5,034 nucleotides of DNA. Origin: Promethearchaeota archaeon CR_4 (GTDB lineage: Archaea; Asgardarchaeota; Lokiarchaeia; Sigyniarchaeales; CR-4). The stretch covers positions 327-5,360 of the forward strand of contig MBAA01000089.1 of NCBI GenBank assembly GCA_001940655.1. Reading direction: 5' to 3'. Shown here piece after piece: positions 1 to 5,034 of the stretch; position 1 is the first letter of the stretch, and each line of letters opens with the position of its first letter. A program made the position numbers and the translations under genes. The notes under the pieces are model-generated. The model was not told where the DNA came from and ran no database searches. It was given only the letters and a program-made list of their open reading frames with translations.

Positions 1-2534
1 TTGAACGTTGAAATATTCCGCAGGTGGTATTGGTCATTGAAATCAGCTAGTATCGATGGGAACTTGAGGCCCGCTTGGATCAACCATTGTTCCACGTATT
101 TCTTGTAAAAAATTTCATCCAAGGGACTCTTGGGAAGAGGATGATTGACGATATTTTCAATAAAATCCGTTAATCCACACGCTTTTAATTTCTCACGTAA
201 CGATTGAATGATGTTCCATACATCGAATTCTGGTAAGAAACCTAACCAGTAACTTGCGAAATCCCTAAGTCTGGACCAATCTGAGGCATCTTCCTGTTGA
301 TTTGGTATTGGAATCGACACTGTAGACACAATGATATCTTTCAATGCCTTCTCTACTTTCTGGATTTGCCGCCAAGTGCCCCACAATTTTAGAAAGTCAA
401 CATCGATTCCTCGGTAATCGTTTTTATGAGGAGATTTTAAGCACGCTTCTTTGAATCTCTGCATTATAGCCAAATGTTTTACTAAAGGGAGTTTTTCCGT
501 AGCACTGAAACACCGTTGCACAGTTTTACATGCCTGACGGTATGATGACTTAAAGGAACGAAAGATGGAGGAGAATTCGGTTTCAAACTTGTGAATATAT
601 TCATTCAGGTCTAATTCCAAAGCCAAATGATTATACACGGATAAAAATTGTTGGTAATTCTCTAATACACGGATTGTTTTTATGGGAATGAGGTTGTATG
701 CTTCCTCAAATCCTTGCAAACCTCCTTCAAATTCAGTGGTCAGATCGATTAAGGATCGTAATTTGATACCGAGTTCATCTTTCTTGACCCCTTGGAGATA
801 CTTAGGCTTGCAATTCATCCAAGGGTTATCTTTATAGTGTTCAATTGCGGTTGGATACATTGCCAAACGAGCAAACAAATCCTTTATCGCGTATACATCT
901 ACTTGCGTTAAAGCAAGTGGGTCTAAAAATGTCCCTTCAACAGTTGGAATATTCCTCAACCTGGAAAATTCTGCTAGCTTTTGGTAAATAGATTGTATTG
1001 ACTCTCCCAATGGAGTATGAAGCGTTAAAATGTAATCATTCAATTTTTTACGCAAGATTTTGAGGTTTTCATAGTTGGTGAGATCGACTTTCTGTGGAAT
1101 TAGGTCTGCATAGAGGGAATGTTCTATCTGGTGCAAGACTTCGTTCTTATTCGCCTTATGGGAGTGAATTTCGAGGCAAAACTCCCCCACGCCATGTTGA
1201 TCTAAGCGTTTTTTCACGACTTCGAGGGCAGCATTCTTTTCGGCTACAAAAAGAACCTTTTTCCCGAGTGCCAAACACTCGGCAATGATGTTTGATATGC
1301 ATTGACTCTTTCCCGTGCCTGGCGGTCCGTGGATGACGAGGGAAGACCCTTTTTTCGCATATCGAATCGCTTTGTCCTGGCTTGAATCACTGTCCAAAAT
1401 CGAGATTGATTCAACGGGCTCAACCGCGTCCCCGAGCTCATTTTCGGTTGGAATGTGTTCCGCTAATTCGGTAAAACCGCCATTATTAGCAATTGCGTTG
1501 ATTACCTTGTGTCGTGCAATAAGATCTGGGTACCGTGCGATGTCCGAGTAAAGCGCTAATTTAGCAAAAGAGAAGTTCCCTAGAAACACGCGTTCTTGCA
1601 CTTCCCAACCTGATTTTGACGGGATTGTCGCACGCACTTGTTCTAAAAAGTTCTGGAGCGCGTCCTCATCGAATTCTTCAGGGAACTCTGGCATAGTTAA
1701 GCGGAATACACTTCGGAATTTTTCAACGATGGCGGGGTTCAAGATTACCTCATCATCATCCAACACCATAGTGAACGGACTTCTGATACCCCTTTGTGCC
1801 AATCTCGCGACCACGAATAGAAGTGGCGTGTAAACCGGATCCTCTTCTTTGGGTTCGTACCATTTAAGCATTCCAAGGGTGACATACAACGTATTGATCC
1901 CCTGTTCCTCCAACGTTTGACGCGCCCGCTGTACCCGGCGTTTAAGAATCCGTTGTAAAGTGTTATCATCGTGTTTAGTAATCAGGTCAGTGGTTTTGGC
2001 TTGTTTAACCGCTTTCCCAATTGCCACTTGGAAATTTCCATCGTTAAAGGCCGCTTGTCCGTTGTTTTCTTCTCCTTCCTCAAAATCACTAATAATGTCA
2101 ACATTCTCATCGCTGGTTCCATTATCCTCATTTCTTTCGATATGAATTGCATTTTGCTGCTTTCCTGCTTCACTTATTTGTACCGTCCCTTCCTCTCGTA
2201 GTTCAACTATATGTTCTTTATTTACCAAAATATCTTCGAATTCTTCGGATGTGACTATTTCCTCCTCTTCTTCGCCTTCACCTTCACTTGGGATTTTCCG
2301 ATGAATTTCTTGCTTTTCCGGAAATTTATAGACAGGAATGAACGTGTGGGTTTTTCCAGCAATTATAAACGTCTGAAAAAGCGTTTGGATGTTGGGATGG
2401 ACTATTTCTATTGAGTTTTTTGCCTCTGGATGAAAACATAATTGGCGGTTCCGGTGACTAAGATCTAACAAACTTCGCTTCCAAGTCTCTATCTTTTGTT
2501 CTATATTTTTTGTACGTGTTGGTATTAAGGTCAC
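1..2534 (-). CDS. DUF4011 superfamily 1 DNA/RNA helicase, N-terminal 844 residues (C-terminus outside window)
   Basis: The frame is open from a GTG at 2534 to the left edge; the C-terminus is missing. The N-terminus has the DUF4011 signature (W18-K-R-S-L-L-D-L then H-R-N-R, residues 18-30). The domain resumes at about 209 with EEQG, LGMLKW (220-225) and, further on, WEVQERVFLGNFSFAKL. A very acidic linker (about 84-160, including five consecutive Glu) separates the two halves. The ATPase core follows: an SF1 Q-motif (S384-S385-Q386), Walker A GPPGTGKS (403-410), motif Ia FVAEKNAALEVV (429-440) and the family's H457-S-H-K stretch. Residues from about 465 onward are predominantly helical insertion. 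The Walker B motif and any C-terminal nuclease domain would lie beyond the window. DUF4011 helicases are typically well over 1,000 residues and are frequent in defence regions. The GTG is the first start codon after an in-frame TAA; AGG at 2537-2539 is too close for a good Shine-Dalgarno, so the start is uncertain. The family assignment is firm; a defence role is inferred. Confidence 0.9.
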   Translation of the reverse strand, partial: MTLIPTRTKNIEQKIETWKRSLLDLSHRNRQLCFHPEAKNSIEIVHPNIQTLFQTFIIAGKTHTFIPVYKFPEKQEIHRKIPSEGEGEEEEEIVTSEEFEDILVNKEHIVELREEGTVQISEAGKQQNAIHIERNEDNGTSDENVDIISDFEEGEENNGQAAFNDGNFQVAIGKAVKQAKTTDLITKHDDNTLQRILKRRVQRARQTLEEQGINTLYVTLGMLKWYEPKEEDPVYTPLLFVVARLAQRGIRSPFTMVLDDDEVILNPAIVEKFRSVFRLTMPEFPEEFDEDALQNFLEQVRATIPSKSGWEVQERVFLGNFSFAKLALYSDIARYPDLIARHKVINAIANNGGFTELAEHIPTENELGDAVEPVESISILDSDSSQDKAIRYAKKGSSLVIHGPPGTGKSQCISNIIAECLALGKKVLFVAEKNAALEVVKKRLDQHGVGEFCLEIHSHKANKNEVLHQIEHSLYADLIPQKVDLTNYENLKILRKKLNDYILTLHTPLGESIQSIYQKLAEFSRLRNIPTVEGTFLDPLALTQVDVYAIKDLFARLAMYPTAIEHYKDNPWMNCKPKYLQGVKKDELGIKLRSLIDLTTEFEGGLQGFEEAYNLIPIKTIRVLENYQQFLSVYNHLALELDLNEYIHKFETEFSSIFRSFKSSYRQACKTVQRCFSATEKLPLVKHLAIMQRFKEACLKSPHKNDYRGIDVDFLKLWGTWRQIQKVEKALKDIIVSTVSIPIPNQQEDASDWSRLRDFASYWLGFLPEFDVWNIIQSLREKLKACGLTDFIENIVNHPLPKSPLDEIFYKKYVEQWLIQAGLKFPSILADFNDQYHLRNISTF

Positions 2535-2556
2535 ATCCTGCGATCTTTTAAGATGA

Positions 2557-2568
2557 CTTTATTTTCTT
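2557..2568 (-). promoter_or_regulatory. possible TATA-like element upstream of the helicase gene
   Basis: Read on the minus strand this is an A-rich stretch (AAGAAAATAAAG) centred about 29 bases before the GTG at 2534. In an archaeon that spacing would suit a TATA box serving a leaderless or very short-leader transcript, which would also explain the poor ribosome binding site. It lies in generally AT-rich DNA, so chance is a real alternative. Confidence 0.18.
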
Positions 2569-2639
2569 GTTAGGTTTCTTTAATCGAGACTGTTTTTCAA
2601 TGACAGTAGAGTGTTATTTCCACGATTTTTGTTAAAGAT

Positions 2640-2767
2640 CTGGAATAAGAACGTCCCAATTTCACGTAGGTTAAGATTTTGAGGATAACTAATGGTAGAT
2701 AATTTCCCGAATGAGGATGATTCTCTAAATACATCACACAATGATAACTTAACGATAAAACCAAAAA
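2640..2767 (-). pseudogene. probable further, more eroded part of the helicase relic
   Basis: The 12 bases at 2673-2684 are identical to 1054-1065 of the intact gene, and flanking bases match in patches. The encoded residues Y..NL..LR correspond to the intact protein's NYENLKILR. The order and orientation are those expected if the relic continued from 2768 toward the 3' end of the gene, with about 130 bases deleted in between. Similarity is too short and gapped to be certain by eye. The remainder, down to the helicase start at 2534, shows nothing recognisable. Confidence 0.35.
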
Positions 2768-2905
2768 TACGGCAATGATGTCCGAAATGCATTGATTTTT
2801 TTATGTCTTGGTAATCCGTAAATGACGAGGGAAGACCCTTTTTTCGCATATTGAATCGTTTTGTCTTGGTTTGATCGTGCCGTGCAATAAGATACGGGAG
2901 AGTTA
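2768..2905 (-). pseudogene. relic of a second DUF4011 helicase gene (Walker A region)
   Basis: Positions 2770-2874 align with 1280-1385 of the intact helicase gene at about 82% identity by hand count, including a 30-base identical block (2821-2850 against 1331-1360). About 120 bases are then missing and similarity resumes at 2881-2893, which is identical to 1513-1525. In the helicase frame the relic still reads CISDIIA where the intact gene has CISNIIA, and PYLIARH where it has PDLIARH. The codons for Walker A are ruined: one base is lost inside the P-loop, and the Gly-Thr-Gly-Lys codons no longer encode those residues. The relic has the same orientation as the intact gene and lies just upstream of it, as expected for a decayed tandem or independently acquired paralogue. 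It cannot produce an active helicase. Confidence 0.85.
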
Positions 2906-2972
2906 TATGAGGATGAATGTTAACGTGATATGATAAATGTCTAAAAAACGGATGTGATTCATACGGCACTTA

Positions 2973-3431
2973 TTATTTTTTGCGAGCAACAACTGCCGCC
3001 GCGTTCCGGACGAAAACTTCTGCATGGACACGGGGGAGCGAGGCCATCTCTCCGGCGTGGAAAGGGCCATACTCCTGTAAGTCTGCGCCGAGGATGACTT
3101 TCTCGGATCGCAAAAACATGACGCGGACGGGCGTGAGGGGGGATTCTTCTCGTTGCTGCTTCCCTTTCCCGGTTGCGAGGAGGGCCAAGAGGGATTCGTG
3201 GAAGTCACCCCGATGCCCCTCTAGTTCTTCCCCGTCAACGGTGATCCGGTATCCCGCCAAATGTAACTGCACCAGTCCCTCGCCATTGATTCGCCACCCG
3301 TTGCCGAAATTCTCGACTCCATAGTTCTCGAGATCGGCGGCGCGCCAGCACGTAATGAAACGGCGGACGCTACAGACATTTAACACATCCAGATTTGGCC
3401 GGTTTACGTGTGGTATGGACAAACTTATCAC
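2973..3431 (-). CDS. small protein with archaeal GINS B-domain-like C-terminus
   Basis: This is a 152-residue frame ending in tandem TAA TAA stops. The last 50 residues carry a pattern typical of the C-terminal beta-rich B domain of archaeal GINS (Gins51/Gins23) replication factors: V102-R-V...F106-L, G115-A-D, Y121-G-P-F124, G127-E, S131-L-P133 and A137..F140-V, then an A-rich V..V end. GINS bridges MCM helicase and the recombinase-like GAN/Cdc45 subunit in the archaeal replisome. The N-terminal 100 residues (W29, Y37, W46, Y61) do not look like the usual all-helical GINS A domain and I do not recognise them. The start is uncertain: GTG 3431 is the longest option, with TTG 3422 and GTG 3386 as alternatives, and none has a Shine-Dalgarno. 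The gene is visibly more GC-rich than both flanks. It could instead be a replication-like domain carried by a mobile element, or a truncated gene remnant. Confidence 0.55.
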   Translation of the reverse strand: MISLSIPHVNRPNLDVLNVCSVRRFITCWRAADLENYGVENFGNGWRINGEGLVQLHLAGYRITVDGEELEGHRGDFHESLLALLATGKGKQQREESPLTPVRVMFLRSEKVILGADLQEYGPFHAGEMASLPRVHAEVFVRNAAAVVARKK

Positions 3432-3496
3432 ATAATGGAAAGATTACAAATCTGACTCGAGTTCTTTTGTTTTAATTTCAAACGAGGATTGGAGCA

Positions 3497-3515
3497 TACA
3501 TAATATTTACATAAT
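3497..3515. repeat. direct repeat TACATAAT x2 in the divergent intergenic region
   Basis: TACATAAT occurs exactly at 3497-3504 and again at 3508-3515, so the copies start 11 bases apart, about one helical turn. GCAT (3494-3497) and ATGC (3514-3517) also give the element matching inverted ends. It sits between the divergent GINS-like and DUF3800 genes, where an operator or a shared AT-rich promoter element would be expected. Function is inferred from position only. Confidence 0.4.
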
Positions 3516-3578
3516 GCTCTTTTTCTAATTGGAGAACCATCGAGTTTTTTTTGCAATGAAAGTTCGAAAAAGAATGTA

Positions 3579-4589
3579 TTGGGAGGGCGGAGAAGTTTGG
3601 ACTGGCGGCAAGTCCTAGACCAGAGGAACCTGCAAATAGATGTATTTGCCGATGAGACTTGGATCGGAAAGCAGGAGTTCCTCGGAATCGGGTGTTTATA
3701 TGTACCGTCCGCTGAAAAAGAAAAATGCACGAGGACACTCTTTGATTCTCGATGCCTCAAAAATGATCACTCCCAATGGGTTTCATCGTTCTCGGAATGT
3801 CCAGTTGGAAAGTCATGCTCGGCGGAAAGGCACGCGCAAGATGATGCTGTAATTCATTTTAACGAAATCCTAGCAAATAAAAGTCGGGCGAAAGTACAAA
3901 TTGCAAAACGGTGGTTGAATTACTTCAAGTCTTCCCGTAGTCCCCTCTTCTTTAAATTAATTCTATTAGACCTTCAAAAATTGTCTCGCGATAAATTTGG
4001 GGACGAACAGGTCTGGGGAAATATCTACAATCGATTCTTCCGTTCAAATTTGATTTTTAGTCTCAAGTCCTTTTTTCACGCAAATCAACGCCCTGTGGAT
4101 ATCCAGCGGGTGTACCAGCATCGAAACACGATGCTGGAATCCCACAATTATTTCCCCCTTCAAAATTTGCACAAGCTTGAGGATCAAGGCATCCGCGGAT
4201 TGGTCGTCAGAGATTATTTAGTGAGGTTTATCAGTGACAATCACCGGGCAATTTCCAGTGTGGAGGAAAAAGGGGATTCGCAATTATTTCAATTAACAGA
4301 CCTTCTCATCGGGACTTCGTGTCAGGTGATTTTTAACACGTCACAGGATACCGCGAAATTGCACATTGCCCAAGAAATCCGCCCCTTGGTGGTCAACCAA
4401 TCAAAATTTAGGAAATTTCACGCCAGTCTCTTTCCTAAAAACTCCATTTGCCTGTCGCAGAATATAATCGGGACTATCGAAGAAGAAATCCACCATAACA
4501 ACCAATTCACCACGCAGTTCGCCATAAGGATGCCGGAATATAAATCGAACTTCCTCGACTTAACTCGGTTGGGCACGAAAGATAAGTAA
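3579..4589 (+). CDS. DUF3800-family protein, putative RNase H-fold nuclease
   Basis: A 336-residue frame from TTG 3579. DUF3800 proteins have an acidic pair just after the first beta strand and a C-terminal (D)S...QL.D...G motif. Both are present: IDVFADE with D25-E26, followed by the strand FLGIGCLYVP (34-43), and D233-S234..Q238-L-T-D241 with G245. Between them are IHFNEI (92-97), the strand FFKLILLDL (124-132) and a helical segment (143-165). The family is thought to adopt an RNase H-like fold with a metal site, so nuclease activity is plausible but not shown. Residues 56-91, rich in Cys and His, look like an extra loop. TTG 3597 is a good alternative start, because purine-rich GGAGG (3582-3586) precedes it by 10 bases; it would drop six residues. 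DUF3800 genes often lie in defence and mobile regions. The neighbouring genes are divergent on the left and convergent on the right, so it is probably transcribed alone. Confidence 0.75.
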   Translation: MGGRRSLDWRQVLDQRNLQIDVFADETWIGKQEFLGIGCLYVPSAEKEKCTRTLFDSRCLKNDHSQWVSSFSECPVGKSCSAERHAQDDAVIHFNEILANKSRAKVQIAKRWLNYFKSSRSPLFFKLILLDLQKLSRDKFGDEQVWGNIYNRFFRSNLIFSLKSFFHANQRPVDIQRVYQHRNTMLESHNYFPLQNLHKLEDQGIRGLVVRDYLVRFISDNHRAISSVEEKGDSQLFQLTDLLIGTSCQVIFNTSQDTAKLHIAQEIRPLVVNQSKFRKFHASLFPKNSICLSQNIIGTIEEEIHHNNQFTTQFAIRMPEYKSNFLDLTRLGTKDK

Positions 4590-4629
4590 TTTCAACCACT
4601 TAATCGTCTCGTCTGACTAGCCGAATTAA

Positions 4630-4681
4630 ACATATTTTATTTTGTATATGTGATCTTTGAATTTCGAAATACTATTTTTTT
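4630..4681 (+). terminator. possible T-rich terminator after the DUF3800 gene
   Basis: An ACATAT/ATATGT inverted repeat (4630-4635 and 4646-4651) with a 10-base loop is followed by a run of seven T (4675-4681), 86 bases after the stop codon. The stem is short and all but two of its pairs are A-T, so it is weak as an intrinsic bacterial hairpin. The T-run alone would suit archaeal oligo-T termination. It lies in the gap between two convergent genes, where transcription should end. Confidence 0.3.
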
Positions 4682-4699
4682 CTGATTTTCATTTGTTAG

Positions 4700-5034
4700 T
4701 TATTCTTCTCTCTGGTTTGCCGAATATTTTTTACGAGAGACGTCCTGGTTCACAATCACTACCGGTTGAAATTGTTTGACGATTTTTCTTAATGTTAAGT
4801 CATTCCAAGTATTTATGTTCTTATCCCCAAAAACACAGCACGTAAAGTCGATATAAAACTCTGTAAAAGGTGTATAATTTCTAATAAAGATTTCCTTAGA
4901 ATTCTCGTCCTGTAATAGAAATGATCCTTCAAAAGCGAAAAATCCTTCGCGGGTATAGACTAGGACATAATTAACCTTCGAGTTATTGGACATAGCAGTT
5001 ATTTGATCCCGAAGATGTTGGAACTTTTCTTTTT
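4700..5034 (-). CDS. unrecognised protein, C-terminal 111 residues (start outside window)
   Basis: The frame is open from the right edge to a TAA at 4700-4702. There is an ATG at 4993, but the frame continues without a stop upstream to the window end. The residues before that ATG (EKFQHLRDQITA) look like ordinary helical protein, and no Shine-Dalgarno precedes it. I therefore read this as the C-terminal end of a longer protein rather than a 97-residue gene. Visible features are a beta-rich segment (YVLVYTREGFFAFEGSFLL), an aromatic stretch (FTEFYIDFTCCVFG), W at about 17 residues before the VVIV strand, and a basic/acidic tail ending in REE. There is no signal peptide or membrane segment in the visible part. 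I do not recognise the family. It converges on the DUF3800 gene, with a 110-base gap between the stops. Confidence 0.5.
   Translation of the reverse strand, partial: KEKFQHLRDQITAMSNNSKVNYVLVYTREGFFAFEGSFLLQDENSKEIFIRNYTPFTEFYIDFTCCVFGDKNINTWNDLTLRKIVKQFQPVVIVNQDVSRKKYSANQREE

Noticed and set aside
1244..1441. A 65-codon minus-strand open frame resembling part of the 2580-2969 frame
   Set aside because: It is the wrong reading frame of the intact helicase. The resemblance reflects the DNA-level relic, not a shared small protein.
1960..2414. Several short plus-strand frames with hydrophobic, membrane-like translations
   Set aside because: They are complements of the helicase's acidic linker: Glu codons read as Phe/Leu/Ser on the other strand, giving false membrane-like segments.
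2580..2969. A 129-codon minus-strand open frame beginning MPYESH
   Set aside because: It runs through the helicase relic and matches the helicase frame only in pieces; across the P-loop block it is frame-shifted. It is read-through of debris rather than a gene.
2980..3324. A plus-strand frame of 114 codons opposite the GINS-like gene
   Set aside because: It is Ser/Pro/Arg-rich without any domain pattern, whereas the opposite strand shows the conserved YGPF and LP signature.
3428..3760. Minus-strand frames overlapping the divergent intergenic region and the 5' part of the DUF3800 gene
   Set aside because: They are antisense to the recognisable DE motif region and have no coherent domain pattern.
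1..5034. Search for CRISPR arrays, tRNA genes, IS ends and integration sites
   Set aside because: I found no regularly spaced repeats, cloverleaf-like sequence, transposase signature or flanking inverted repeats. The only extended repeat is the helicase/relic pair.

Overview
The window looks like an accessory, defence-island-like stretch of a prokaryotic genome of medium G+C content. A small protein resembling the B domain of archaeal GINS replication factors makes an archaeal host the more likely one. That is the only lineage clue I can see, and it is tentative. No tRNA, rRNA, CRISPR array, transposase or attachment site is visible.

Layout from left to right. Positions 1-2534 (minus strand) hold the first 844 codons of a very large DUF4011-type superfamily 1 helicase. 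The frame is uninterrupted and runs off the left edge, so helicase motifs II-VI and any C-terminal nuclease domain lie outside. Positions 2535-2972 hold no intact gene. They contain a decayed, same-orientation fragment of a second copy of this helicase, with its Walker A region destroyed and strongly AT-biased substitutions. Positions 2973-3431 (minus strand) encode a 152-residue protein with a GINS-B-like C-terminus, in an island visibly richer in G+C than its surroundings. A 147-base divergent intergenic region (3432-3578) carries a direct repeat with an 11-base period. Positions 3579-4589 (plus strand) encode a DUF3800-family protein, a probable RNase H-fold nuclease. After a T-rich convergent gap, 4700-5034 (minus strand) is the C-terminal end of an unrecognised protein whose start lies beyond the right edge.

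How they may work together is inference. DUF4011 helicases and DUF3800 proteins are both common in variable, defence-associated regions. A helicase, a putative nuclease, a decayed helicase paralogue and a stray replication-like domain fit a region that repeatedly gains and loses anti-mobile-element genes. The two main genes are on opposite strands with the GINS-like gene between them, so nothing here shows that they form a single operon.
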